From assembly GCA_965224765.1 (NCBI GenBank), contig CBDDAC010000025.1, forward strand, positions 124,001 through 188,000: a stretch of DNA of 64,000 bases, in the 5' to 3' direction. Positions 1 to 9,171 of the stretch are shown in pieces. Positions within the stretch are counted from its first letter, which is position 1; every line of letters begins with the position of its first letter. The notes beneath the pieces were generated by a model. The model was not told where the DNA came from and did not search any database. It was given only the letters and a program-made list of their open reading frames with translations. Made by a program: the position numbers and the translations under genes. The stretch is from CAZDBA01 sp965224765 (GTDB lineage: Bacteria > Planctomycetota > Planctomycetia > Pirellulales > Pirellulaceae).

Positions 1-190
1 GCATCACACCGTGGCCTGCCTCAACAGACTCCCGAAGGAGATTCAGGTTCCTACACTCGTGTTTGACGACGCCTTCGCGCCTGCGCAACACACGTTGGGG
101 AATGCCAAGTTTGATAATTAAACGCTGTAGCCACGCCGCTTTAAAGGGCGGCACAAATTGATAGGGCTTTTCAATAAGGACATTTTGCAT
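1..190 (-). CDS. Lysophospholipid acyltransferase-like protein, 5' end only
   Basis: The first 63 codons of a minus-strand gene run off the left edge of the window. The start ATG is at 188-190. The visible protein begins MQNVLIEKPYQFVPPF and continues to ESVEAGHGVM. This resembles the N-terminus of planctomycete proteins of the 1-acyl-glycerol-3-phosphate acyltransferase (PlsC) family, in which such a segment lies just before the NHxxxxD catalytic box. That box would lie outside the window, so the function rests on N-terminal resemblance alone. There is no obvious ribosome binding site. The gene points the same way as aroDE, 165 bases upstream of it on the map, but the gap holds a palindromic repeat. 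Confidence 0.5.
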   Translation of the reverse strand, partial: MQNVLIEKPYQFVPPFKAAWLQRLIIKLGIPQRVLRRREGVVKHECRNLNLLRESVEAGHGVM

Positions 191-273
191 TGCGTGATTG
201 CAGTTTCTTTTTCGCGGTAGGTTTCGAGGCGTTCTCAACAGCCAATCACGATTACAGGCATTGGCCTGCAAAT

Positions 274-335
274 GGGAGGTTGAGGCTCCTGCCGAAACAG
301 GTTTTTTCTGTCTCTACGGGAGCCTCAACGTCCCA
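274..335. repeat. Inverted pair of the 'CGGCAGGAGCCTCAACCTCCC' intergenic repeat
   Basis: GGGAGGTTGAGGCTCCTGCC is followed about 25 bases later by the partly complementary ACGGGAGCCTCAACGTCCC, so the stretch can fold as a hairpin downstream of aroDE. The same word recurs near 3533, 3762, 8550, 26757 and 26881, always between genes. It may serve as a terminator here, but it lacks a clear T-run. Confidence 0.55.
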
Positions 336-355
336 GAAAGTACTAACGGCTTAAT

Positions 356-1843
356 CTAGTATTTTGCCGCGCTTATCGCGCGTTTAACTTCGTATCGCAT
401 GACCTCGAGGTCGGGATCTTTTCCCGTAAACAACTTGAACTGTCGAGCCGCTTGTCGAACAAACATGTCTACGCCAGTTAGCGTGACGCATTCTGCTTCA
501 CGTGCATGTTTGACGAAAAGTGTTCGTTCGGGATTGTAAACCGTATCGAAAATTATGGATTTTTTGTTGAACCATGCAGGCTGAAACGGTGAATCATCGA
601 CGTTCGGGTGCATGCCTACTGGAGTGCAGTTGATAATGATGTCGGCGTCGAAATTTGCACGCGCTGCCCAATCGACGACTTTGCATCCAATCTCTGCAGA
701 CAGGTCATCCGCTTTTTTGAAATCGCGGGCACAGATAAAGATGATGCCGCCCGCGCGAAACAAACCATAGCTTACTGCTCTGGCGACTCCACCTGCACCG
801 AGAACCAAAATTCGTCTGTCGGTAAACGGTTTCTTGTCGTCTTCGTCCGCTTCGATGGCTTCTTTGAGGACGGAAACGGCGGCTTCGATATCCGTGTTAT
901 AACCGTAGGCGTTGACGTCGCGGAAAACAATCGTGTTGGCAGCGCGAACTCCAGCGACATTGTCATCCAGTGCGTTGATCGATTTGAGCACTTTTTCCTT
1001 GTGAGGAATGGTAACGCTTAATCCTCGAACGCCAATCTCCGGGCAGGCTTTGATGAATTCATCCAAGTGCTCCGCAGGAACGCGAAATGGTAGATAGATC
1101 ATGTCCAGGCCAAGCTTTCTGATGCAGGCGTTGTGGACTGCGGGGCTCAAACTGTGAGCGACAGGGTCGGCGATGACGCCCAGGATTTTGGTGTCTCTGG
1201 TGATCGAGTTGTAACCAAAATGCTCATCCATTTCGCGCCAGCTCAATTGCCCTGGCGCAAGTTGCCGCTCGGGATGAAACGTTGCGTACGTAAATGGTGA
1301 GCCGAACCGGCCGCAAAGGATTCTGGAGATCATCCCCATTTCACCCATGCAAAAGGCGGCGGTTGGAATCACCGAATCCCTGCACAGCCGCAGCGCTCGA
1401 ATGTTGTCCATCGGACTATTGGCCTTGGTCGCGATCTTGATGATATCAGGATCGAGCTTGGTCATTTTCCGATGGATGTCTTCTAGGTTCTCAGGTGTTT
1501 CATCAAAGTTGTGATAACTGATGATTCGCTTGGTTGGACCATAGCGGGGAATCGCATTGGCGACATCGAATTCCAGATCGACATACTCGACTTTGTTGGC
1601 GATTGCGGTACGCAAGACGACTTGGCGCTCTTCTTCGGTGCGCATCCACTTGCCGCCATCTTTGGGCCGGCGAACCGTTGCAACAATCGCGCAAGGGCGC
1701 TCTTCGAGCAAACGGCGCAGATTGACCGGGCGACGAATATAGTCCAGTCGCAACTCCACGAGTTCAGCACCATGTTCGGCAAGATGTTTGTGCTCGGCAA
1801 TCAACATTCGATGTCGGCCGCGGCCAACGCTGACGCAAATCAT
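356..1843 (-). CDS. aroDE: Bifunctional 3-dehydroquinate dehydratase / shikimate dehydrogenase
   Basis: A 495-residue cytosolic enzyme for two consecutive steps of the shikimate pathway: 3-dehydroquinate to 3-dehydroshikimate, then NADPH-dependent reduction to shikimate. Residues 1 to about 210 are a type I dehydroquinase: VELRLDY near 29-35, the catalytic histidine in SYHNF (His111) and the Schiff-base lysine in IIKIATKA (Lys136). Residues from about 218 are shikimate dehydrogenase: GVIADPVAHSLSPAVHN, SVTIPHK with the catalytic lysine, the nucleotide-binding LVLGAGGVARA near 350 and NCTPVGMHP. The same domain order is found in plants and planctomycetes. Both halves have their key residues, so both activities are likely. 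No Shine-Dalgarno is evident and there is no operon partner. Confidence 0.95.
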   Translation of the reverse strand: MICVSVGRGRHRMLIAEHKHLAEHGAELVELRLDYIRRPVNLRRLLEERPCAIVATVRRPKDGGKWMRTEEERQVVLRTAIANKVEYVDLEFDVANAIPRYGPTKRIISYHNFDETPENLEDIHRKMTKLDPDIIKIATKANSPMDNIRALRLCRDSVIPTAAFCMGEMGMISRILCGRFGSPFTYATFHPERQLAPGQLSWREMDEHFGYNSITRDTKILGVIADPVAHSLSPAVHNACIRKLGLDMIYLPFRVPAEHLDEFIKACPEIGVRGLSVTIPHKEKVLKSINALDDNVAGVRAANTIVFRDVNAYGYNTDIEAAVSVLKEAIEADEDDKKPFTDRRILVLGAGGVARAVSYGLFRAGGIIFICARDFKKADDLSAEIGCKVVDWAARANFDADIIINCTPVGMHPNVDDSPFQPAWFNKKSIIFDTVYNPERTLFVKHAREAECVTLTGVDMFVRQAARQFKLFTGKDPDLEVMRYEVKRAISAAKY

Positions 1844-2300
1844 AAGGTCATCTACTGGGGTACGAAGAATTTTTTAAGAGGTAAACAATAAGGAAGTATG
1901 CTTGGTGACGGGGCTTTTATTATAGATCAAACATATTCATCTTATCGACCGAAAACGCAAGACGATTCAGAGAACCCCCGAATTTTGTTGACTACCATGG
2001 CAAATCCAACTTTCAAAGGAGGTGAGTTACATGGCAATGGACCTGCTAAAGAGAAGTGGATGTAACGGATGGATCGCTTAGCCCATGTGATTCGGTGAGC
2101 ATTTCCCTCCGAAAGCACAGCCAACGAATGAGCACTGTTCAGACATGGCCAGGTCGAGATGGAGTCGTTTCTCATGATGTGGGTTCGGCAAGCTACCCAA
2201 AAAATGAGGATTTTTGATTAACTTCCATTTAGGGCTAAGATAAGCGAGCATTGGACGTTATCGATGCGAGAGAGCAATGTTTCATTGGCAGGATTCAAAG
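1844..2300. other. Intergenic region with two possible mini-ORFs
   Basis: No convincing gene fills this 457-base gap. A perfect Shine-Dalgarno-like AAAGGAGGTGAG ends seven bases before ATG 2031, which opens a 16-codon reading frame (MAMDLLKRSGCNGWIA, stop at 2081). An overlapping 22-codon frame starts at ATG 1997 (MANPTFKGGELHGNGPAKEKWM). Such a strong ribosome site is unusual in this window, where most starts lack one, so a leader peptide or a chance match are both possible. The promoter of the downstream secreted-protein gene should also lie here, but none is recognisable. Confidence 0.25.
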
Positions 2301-3389
2301 ATGGTGAAGTTCATTTTCATTTTATCGATGTTGATTCTGGGCAGCCAGGAAGTTCTTGCAGATTTGCGGGTGCAGGAGAACATGGAAGCGGACGAAGCGA
2401 TTTCCTGGGGACCAGAAAATGCCAGTGGCATTCGGCTTGGTGTCGCTGTCGAAAACGCCAAGGAAAGCTATTTTGCCGGTGAATTGATTCGCCCGATTTT
2501 TCATTTTCGAAATGACACCGAGGACTCAATCGATTTCTCACATCCACGAGTCGTTCAGGCGGTGTGGACGAAATGTGAAGCTGCCGATCAAAATGCTCGT
2601 CGCGTTAAAGTTAGTGTTCTGCAGGAGCTCCCTTGGATTGCCGGCGCGATGGGCGGAGAGCTGGGGCCAGGCCAGACCGCAGCGGTCTATGGAACGATGA
2701 TTCGTGTTGGGGGCTCGGATTGCAATGATGACCGTGGGATGTTTCAAACGGCAATTCACGCGGAATCTGGGCAGCAACTCAAATTGACTTTTCAGCTGGA
2801 TACATTCATCGCCGCCATTCCCTCTGCCAAGACGGGCGAACTTTCGCTTGCCCTTGTCGATCCGCTGGAGCGCGCCAGTCAGCTAATTGAAAAGCTGGGT
2901 GAATGGAATGACGATAAACCTTTTCGGTCGCGGCAGTACATGGAGATGGCGTCAATTCTTGGGTCGCTTGAGCCCAAAAAGCGAATCTTATTAATGAAGA
3001 AATGGTGTGGAGACTACCGTCACCAAATCATCATTCTCTGTCGTATGCTTTTCCAACCTCCTGAAGGCGAAACGATACGACGCCCGAGACTCGGATCGCC
3101 TATTTCCTTGGACGGACAGTTTGAATTGAAGGACTGGCCGTCGGAGCCTATTTCATTGGTTAATAATGTGCCATTTCTGGTCACCACCGGCTATGCGCTA
3201 GGCGGCCAACCAGAAAGTGCTCGCGTCTATTTGAGCTTTTGTCTTAGTAAGAACTATGAATGGACATCAGAAAGTTATTATGTTTCGACGCAATGGCAGT
3301 TGAATAACGCACTTGCGGAGTTGAAGACTTCTCGGAAATGGTCTGAAGAAGCGGTTCAGGTCCTGGAATCACAGATTGTGGAAGAGTGA
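2301..3389 (+). CDS. Secreted hypothetical protein
   Basis: A 362-residue protein of unknown function. The ATG at 2301 is preferred to one at 2277, because it gives a clean signal peptide (MVKFIFILSMLILGSQEVLA followed by DLR), so export is likely. The mature start, with ENASGIRLGVAVENAKESYFAGE and IRPIFHFRN, has the style of planctomycete beta-sandwich domains in which a protein property is compared to a baseline ('effect on free flow of a ligand'). This is only a resemblance and no catalytic motif is visible. The last 100 residues are more helical. The gene stands alone between a long leader region and a duplicated repeat block. Confidence 0.6.
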   Translation: MVKFIFILSMLILGSQEVLADLRVQENMEADEAISWGPENASGIRLGVAVENAKESYFAGELIRPIFHFRNDTEDSIDFSHPRVVQAVWTKCEAADQNARRVKVSVLQELPWIAGAMGGELGPGQTAAVYGTMIRVGGSDCNDDRGMFQTAIHAESGQQLKLTFQLDTFIAAIPSAKTGELSLALVDPLERASQLIEKLGEWNDDKPFRSRQYMEMASILGSLEPKKRILLMKKWCGDYRHQIIILCRMLFQPPEGETIRRPRLGSPISLDGQFELKDWPSEPISLVNNVPFLVTTGYALGGQPESARVYLSFCLSKNYEWTSESYYVSTQWQLNNALAELKTSRKWSEEAVQVLESQIVEE

Positions 3390-3532
3390 GTCGTCGTTCG
3401 GCAACCTACGCATTTCGGATTTCGTGCGATGTGAATCGTAGAGCGTTAGGCTGCATATTGGTGCATTGAGGGTGTGTGTTTCGGCGGCAGCCACCTCAAT
3501 GGAATTCCTGGCGTATCGCTCTTTACCCACTG

Positions 3533-3965
3533 CGGCAGGAGCCTTAACCTCCCGTAAAAGGCAAAAATCTCGACGACGGGTGCCATGCTCCACGCTTGCG
3601 TGGGCATGTGGTGTTCTGCCAACAGCCTAGTGTTTGTCCGTCTTCGATTGGCGGGGCGAGAACCTCAGATACACCGGTTTTCTTAGCCTTGATACCCGTC
3701 AATTCAAAACGGTCCGGGTACTAGCGCCAAGTTCCACGTTTGAGAGGAACAAGAATTGTTTCGGCAGGAGCCTCAACCTCCCGTAAAAGGCAAAAAACGT
3801 TGGCGACGGGTGCCATGCTCCACGCTTGCGTGGGCATGTGGTGTTCTGCCAACAGCCTTGTGGTTTGTCCGTCTTCGACTGGCGGGGCGAGAACATCAGA
3901 TACACTGGTTTTCTTGGCCTTGTTACCCGTCAATTCAAACGGTCCGGGTGCTAGTGTTGGGCTCG
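3533..3965. repeat. Tandem duplication, about 229-bp unit, in the RND operon leader
   Basis: Two imperfect copies start at 3533 and 3762. Each runs from CGGCAGGAGCCT(C/T)AACC through ACGGGTGCCATGCTCCACGC, GGTGTTCTGCCAACAGCC and ACCCGTCAATTCAAAACGGTCC to GGTGCTAG. Within the unit, CCACGCTTGCGTGG is a palindrome. The second copy happens to be open in the frame of the downstream gene, giving a false N-terminal extension of the adaptor protein. The 3390-4046 gap contains no other gene that I can support. Confidence 0.85.
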
Positions 3966-4046
3966 AAAACTCTGCTCCAGACCCATAGTTGTGCAATACT
4001 TTCCTGTCGGTGGGACAAAGAAAGCACTTCGAGCTACAATCGAAAT

Positions 4047-5435
4047 ATGAAAAAGATTCTCTTGGCGTTGAAGCCCTATCTGTTGAAATTGCTTATCTTA
4101 CCTCCAATTATTGTGGGAGTCGTGATACTGGTAATCGCTGTGCGGAACCGAGTGACGCCTGAAAAGGTTCCTGAATCGGAGCTAGCACGGACTTTGCGAG
4201 TGATCACCGTTGAGCAAATGGATTTTCAACCAAGGGCGATTGGTTATGGGACAGCTCGGCCAGCCCAGGTTTGGCAAGCGATTGCGGAAGTCAAAGGGCG
4301 CGTTGTTAAACTTCATTCCGATTTGAAGTCGGGAAGTTTCGTCCAAAAGGACTCACTCCTGGTCTTGGTCGACGACACCGATACGAAACTCGCGATCAGC
4401 CGCCTGGACGCCGACATTGCAAAAGCAGATTCGAGTATCTCCGAGTTAAACGCGAACCGAACCAATTTCGAAGCCTCGGTTGAACTTGAACGACAAGCAT
4501 TGAAGGTCGCTGAAGACGAACTGACGAGGAATGAGCGTTTGCTCGACAGCAACGCGGGTTCGCAAGCTGAAGTCGATAGCCAACGGCGAGCTGTGATTGC
4601 GCAGCGGCAAAAAGTTCAATCGATTGTCAACAGCCTGAACCTGATGCCTTCACAGCTCCAAGCGGCCAAGGCAAACCTCGCTGTCTCCAATGCGAACCTT
4701 GCTGAGAAAAAACGTGATCTGGATCGCATCGAAATTCGAGCTCCTTTCGATTGTCGGATTGGCCCCGTCAAACTCGAACTCAACCAATTTCTTTCTGCCG
4801 GCTCAACACTGTTTGAGGCTCAAGCAATTTCTGCTGTCGAAATTGAGGCCCAAGTCGCTGTAAAGAATATGAGGCTGCTGTTCAACGAGAAACTTCGTGA
4901 ACAGGATTTGAGAAGCGGACAGACGGAAATGAATCAAAATGCCGTCAAGCGTTATTTCGATCTCGATGTCATCGTCAGTTATTCCGCAGGCAGTGAACGT
5001 GCCGAGCGCAAAGCCACCTTTGAACGACTTCGAGAGGAGCTTGATAGCCAAACACGTTCGCTTGGTGTGATCGTCGCAATCAAGGACCCCTTCAAGAGCC
5101 TGTTGAACGGGCCTCCACCAGCCAGTGGGACGTACTGCGAAGTTGAATTGCGAGGCAAGTTGCTGAAAAACCAAATCGTTGTCCCACGCTCGGCGATTCA
5201 CACGGAACACGTTTACGTTTTGGACAAGGAGAATCGACTTCGCCGCCGCAAGGTGAAAATCGAAGCGACACAATCGGAATTTGCGGTGATTGAAACCGGT
5301 CTGGAAGTTGACGATATCCTGGTCGTTTCCGATCCGACCCCGGCGGTAGAAGGGATGCTCGTCACTCCGGTCGAAGATGACGAACTTTTGAAGCTTATCA
5401 AAACGCAAGCGGCTGGCGAGGTCACGCTGAAATGA
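4047..5435 (+). CDS. RND efflux periplasmic adaptor (membrane fusion protein)
   Basis: A 462-residue HlyD/AcrA-type adaptor that would bridge the inner-membrane pump encoded next to an outer-membrane channel. The start at ATG 4047 is chosen because it is followed by a typical anchor (LLKLLILPPIIVGVVILVIAV, residues about 13-33); the frame is open further upstream only through repeat DNA. A first lipoyl half (VKGRVVKLHSDLKSGSFVQKDSLL) is followed by a coiled-coil hairpin, roughly residues 110-215, and the second lipoyl half (IRAPFDCRIGPVKL). A beta-barrel and membrane-proximal domain follow. Its stop overlaps the start of the pump gene by four bases (ATGA), which implies translational coupling. 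The transported compound cannot be told from sequence, and no outer-membrane factor is nearby. Confidence 0.88.
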   Translation: MKKILLALKPYLLKLLILPPIIVGVVILVIAVRNRVTPEKVPESELARTLRVITVEQMDFQPRAIGYGTARPAQVWQAIAEVKGRVVKLHSDLKSGSFVQKDSLLVLVDDTDTKLAISRLDADIAKADSSISELNANRTNFEASVELERQALKVAEDELTRNERLLDSNAGSQAEVDSQRRAVIAQRQKVQSIVNSLNLMPSQLQAAKANLAVSNANLAEKKRDLDRIEIRAPFDCRIGPVKLELNQFLSAGSTLFEAQAISAVEIEAQVAVKNMRLLFNEKLREQDLRSGQTEMNQNAVKRYFDLDVIVSYSAGSERAERKATFERLREELDSQTRSLGVIVAIKDPFKSLLNGPPPASGTYCEVELRGKLLKNQIVVPRSAIHTEHVYVLDKENRLRRRKVKIEATQSEFAVIETGLEVDDILVVSDPTPAVEGMLVTPVEDDELLKLIKTQAAGEVTLK

Positions 5436-8400
5436 TCGCATTCTTTGCTCGCCATCCAACCGCAGCCAACTTGTTGATGATCGTGCTGATCGCACTGGGG
5501 GTATCGCAACTTCCGAACCTCAAGCGCGAGACGTTTCCCGACATCACGCCCAAGCAGGTGCAGATCACGGTTGTCTATCCCGGCGCTTCGGCCGAAGAAA
5601 TGGAACAGAGTATCGCACAGCGGATCGAAGACGCCGTCGAAAGTGTGCAGTTCGTTAAGGAGTCTATTTCGGATTGTCGCGAGGGAGTTGCCAATGTCAC
5701 CATCGAGATGGAAGAAGGCGGCGAGTTCATTAACTTCAAGGACGACATTTCAACAGAAGTCGATGCGATTGACGAATTCCCGGAGCGTGCTGAAGATCCA
5801 ATCATCAAACAGCTCGGTACAACGGACCCTGTGATTACGGTCTCGGTCACCGGTGGAATGACGGTGGTCGATCTGAAGGCCTATTGCGAGCAACTCAAAG
5901 ATCGCATGTTGCTTTTGCCGCAGGTATCTCAAGTCGACGTCAGCGGGTTCTCAGATCATCAACTACGAGTTGAACTTTCGAGCGAGGCACTCAAACGTTT
6001 CGATCTGAGCGTGAAAGCGGTTGCCGACATTGTTGCTTCGCAGAGCATCGATATTCCCGCCGGTGGCATCGAAACCAGCCAGCAAGACATGTTGCTGCGT
6101 TTTGTCGAGCAGCGCACTACTCCTCGACAACTGGAGGAGCTAGTTATCAAAGCGGGAGAGTCGGGCGCGGAAGTCGTGCTTGGCGATATCGGGCGAGTCG
6201 TTGATGTCTTTGAAGCGGACGAAGAGAAAACGCAGCTTAGAAACGAGCGAGCCGGCTTGCTGGTGGTGAAAAAGAATAAGGCTGACGACGCGATTCGAGT
6301 CGCTGATGCTGTTAAAAAGTTTGTCGTTTCCGAACGCCAGCGAAATCCGATGGTCAAATTGACTTTGTCGAACGACACATCCAAGCTGGTTCAGGACCGG
6401 CTGACCTTGTTGGTCAAGAACGGCTGGCAAGGAATGATCCTTGTCTTCCTGACACTGTGGCTGTTTTTCAGTTGGCGACTGTCGTTTTGGGTCGTGATGA
6501 GTTTACCCGTTTCGTTCCTGGGTGCTTTCTACTTGATGCCGATGTTCGGGCTGAGTGTCAACATGATCACGTTGGTCGGGATGCTGCTTGCGCTTGGGAT
6601 CTTGATGGACGACGGGATTGTGATTGCCGAGAACATTGCTGCGCATCGGGCTCGTGGAAAAACGGCCATGCAGTCATCCGTTGACGGTGTGCGAGAAGTG
6701 TCATCCGGCGTTTTTTCATCCTTTTTGACGACGGTCTGCGTATTGGGACCGCTCAGTTTTATCAGTGGCGACATTGGTGCGGTGCTACGCGCGATGCCTA
6801 TTATGTTGATTTTGGTGTTGATCGTTAGCTTGATCGAAGCGTTCATGATTTTGCCTGCACACCTTGGCCATTCGGTTGCTGATCATCACTCGGACAAGGG
6901 TGAAGACAGCGGTGGCAATGCTCGCCCCAAATTTCGTCAGCGAGTCGATCAGGCTGTGGAGTATGTTCGAGAAAACATATTTGGAAAGTTTGTTGATGCC
7001 TGTGTTCGTTTTCGCTATCTAACCATCGGTTGTGCATTCGGGCTATTTATCGCCACGCTCAGTTTGATGGCCGGTGGGATTCTTGGTTTCCTGCCGTTCC
7101 CGATCCTCGAAGGCGACAATGTTTCAGCCAAGCTCGTTCTCCCCGCCGGAACGCCACTCAAACGAACCGAAGAAATAGTCGAGCGAATTACGACCAGTCT
7201 CGAAAAACTGAACGCCGAATACACGCCTCGCCAGCCTGACGAGCAGGAGTTAGTCGTATCCTACGTCGTTGAGTTCAACAAGAACAAAGACGCTTTCGAA
7301 ACCGGGCCGCACGTGGCGACGGTTACGGTCGATCTTCTCAGCGCTGAAGTTCGCGATACGCGAATCGACGATTTTATCGCGGCCTGGAAGAAAGAGATCG
7401 GTTCGCCTGCAGACGCGATTTCGCTAACGGTTTCTGCGGATGCTTTTGGGCCGGCTGGACGACCGATCGAGGTTCGCGTGCAAGGCACCGACCTGGAGCA
7501 ACTGAAACAGGCTTCGACGGAAACGATTGCGTGGTTCAATCAATACAAAGGAGTTCGCAATGTCGCCGACGACTTGCGAAAAGGCAAAAATGAGTTTCGC
7601 ATCAGTCTGAAAGAAGGCGCGTTTGGGCTTGGTTTGAATACAACGTCGATGGCGAATCAAGTTCGCGCGGCGTTTCAAGGCATCATCGCGGACGAAGTTC
7701 AAGTCGGCGATGAGTCTTACGAGATCGACGTTCGCTTGAGTGCCGACGAACAAAACAATCTTGCCGACCTGGACTACTTTCAGTTCACGTTGTCCAACGG
7801 CAAGCAGGTTCCGCTGGAAACGGTTGCCAGGGTTGAGCAAACTCGTGGCTGGTCACGTGTTGCCCGCGTGAATGGAAAACGAACGGTAACTGTCCGTGGT
7901 GACACCGATGCGCGGGTCGTACAGGGCAGTACGTTGGTCGGCATGTTCCAGAAGGAGAGGGTAGGGGAGCTTGAAGAGAAGTATCCGGGCGTGCAATTCA
8001 ACTTTGAAGGAGCGGCGAAGGAAAGCCAGACGACTTCGCAATCAATGCTTGCGGCGGCGACGATGGGAATGATTGGCGTGTTTGTATTGCTCAGTTTTCA
8101 GTTTCGCAGCTACATCGAACCATTGATCGTGATGAGCGCCATTCCGCTTGCGCTGATCGGTGTGCTCTGGGGACATTTTTTGATGGGGCTCGATATGTCG
8201 ATGCCGAGCATGATGGGCTTTGTTTCGTTGGCGGGAATTGTGGTCAACGATTCACTTTTGCTGGTGCTCTTTTTGAAGCAGAATATTGCCGAAGGTAAAG
8301 ACCCTTACGAATCGGCGTCAGCGGCCAGTCGTGCTCGCTTCCGCGCGATCATGCTGACATCGCTTACCACCATCGCTGGCCTGTTGCCCCTGTTGTTTGA

Positions 8401-8545
8401 AACCAGCCTGCAAGCTCAGGTTCTGATCCCACTCGCCGTCAGCATTGCTTTTGGCTTGATGGCCTCTACTGTTCTCGTCCTTATCATTATTCCTTGCCTC
8501 TACGCCGCCCTTGCCGACTTTGGCATGACGACTCACCAAACGTAG
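5432..8545 (+). CDS. RND-type multidrug/solute efflux pump, inner-membrane permease
   Basis: A 1037-residue AcrB/MdtC-like (HAE-1) transporter, the usual length. TM1 (residues about 13-31) is followed by a large periplasmic loop. The proton-relay aspartate pair lies in TM4 (LALGILMDDGIVIAEN, near residue 390). The second half repeats the plan: TM7 near 530-550, a second porter loop, then TM8-12 with FVSLAGIVVNDSLLLVLFLKQ. It would expel substrates by proton antiport as a trimer together with the adaptor encoded just upstream. It is part of a two-gene operon (4-bp overlap). No regulator of the TetR or MarR type accompanies it. Confidence 0.93.
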   Translation: MIAFFARHPTAANLLMIVLIALGVSQLPNLKRETFPDITPKQVQITVVYPGASAEEMEQSIAQRIEDAVESVQFVKESISDCREGVANVTIEMEEGGEFINFKDDISTEVDAIDEFPERAEDPIIKQLGTTDPVITVSVTGGMTVVDLKAYCEQLKDRMLLLPQVSQVDVSGFSDHQLRVELSSEALKRFDLSVKAVADIVASQSIDIPAGGIETSQQDMLLRFVEQRTTPRQLEELVIKAGESGAEVVLGDIGRVVDVFEADEEKTQLRNERAGLLVVKKNKADDAIRVADAVKKFVVSERQRNPMVKLTLSNDTSKLVQDRLTLLVKNGWQGMILVFLTLWLFFSWRLSFWVVMSLPVSFLGAFYLMPMFGLSVNMITLVGMLLALGILMDDGIVIAENIAAHRARGKTAMQSSVDGVREVSSGVFSSFLTTVCVLGPLSFISGDIGAVLRAMPIMLILVLIVSLIEAFMILPAHLGHSVADHHSDKGEDSGGNARPKFRQRVDQAVEYVRENIFGKFVDACVRFRYLTIGCAFGLFIATLSLMAGGILGFLPFPILEGDNVSAKLVLPAGTPLKRTEEIVERITTSLEKLNAEYTPRQPDEQELVVSYVVEFNKNKDAFETGPHVATVTVDLLSAEVRDTRIDDFIAAWKKEIGSPADAISLTVSADAFGPAGRPIEVRVQGTDLEQLKQASTETIAWFNQYKGVRNVADDLRKGKNEFRISLKEGAFGLGLNTTSMANQVRAAFQGIIADEVQVGDESYEIDVRLSADEQNNLADLDYFQFTLSNGKQVPLETVARVEQTRGWSRVARVNGKRTVTVRGDTDARVVQGSTLVGMFQKERVGELEEKYPGVQFNFEGAAKESQTTSQSMLAAATMGMIGVFVLLSFQFRSYIEPLIVMSAIPLALIGVLWGHFLMGLDMSMPSMMGFVSLAGIVVNDSLLLVLFLKQNIAEGKDPYESASAASRARFRAIMLTSLTTIAGLLPLLFETSLQAQVLIPLAVSIAFGLMASTVLVLIIIPCLYAALADFGMTTHQT

Positions 8546-9171
8546 GTGAGGCGGTAGAGGCTCCCGCCGCAAAAAGCACCACCACCACCAAACCGCTCGC
8601 GGAGCATGGCACCCAAGAATTTATCCTGCGCGATATCTCAGACGCCAATCCCTCGCGGAGCACTGGGTGCCATGGCCTCGCTCGCGTGGCCATGTTCTTT
8701 TGAGATTGTCTCGTTGGCAGTCTAATCTTCGAAATCAACTCAATCGATTCTGGTTAAGGCATGCCCACGCGTTGCGAGGAGCATGGCACCCAAGAATTTA
8801 TCCTGCGCGACATCTCAGACGCCAATCCCTCGCGGAGCACTGGGTGCCATGGCCTCGCTTGCGTGGCCATGTTCTTTTGAGATTGTCTCGTTGGCAGTCT
8901 AATCTTCGAAATCAACTCAATCGATTCTGGTTAAGGCATGCCCACGCGTTGCGAGGAGCATGGCACCCAAGAATTTATCCTGCGCGACATCTCAGACGCC
9001 AATCCCTCGCGGAGCACTGGGTGCCATGGCCTCGCTTGCGTGGCCATGTTCTTTTGAGATCGTCTCGTTGGCAGCCTAATCTTCGAAATCAACTCAATCG
9101 ATTCTCGTTTAGGCGTAGCCCACGCGTTGCGAGGAGCAGGGCACCCAACGATTTGTTGTCGGATGGATTGG
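8546..9171. repeat. Three tandem copies of a 177-bp intergenic repeat
   Basis: Units begin at 8604, 8781 and 8958 (177, 177 and 178 bp), with a fourth truncated start at 9136. Each opens with GCATGGCACCCAAGAATTTA and contains the palindromes GGGTGCCATGGC and CATGCCCACGCGTTGCGAGG. Because 177 is a multiple of three, the array stays open for about 200 codons, but this is a periodicity effect: there is no plausible start and the encoded peptide is just the repeat. A copy of the AGGCTCC(C/T)GCCG family word lies at 8558-8572. Confidence 0.9.

Noticed and set aside
3756..4046. 97-residue N-terminal extension of the RND adaptor
   Set aside because: It translates the second copy of the duplicated repeat; the real anchor starts at ATG 4047.
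8604..9145. CRISPR array
   Set aside because: Units are 177 bp, nearly identical throughout, with no alternation of short repeats and unique spacers, and no cas genes are present.
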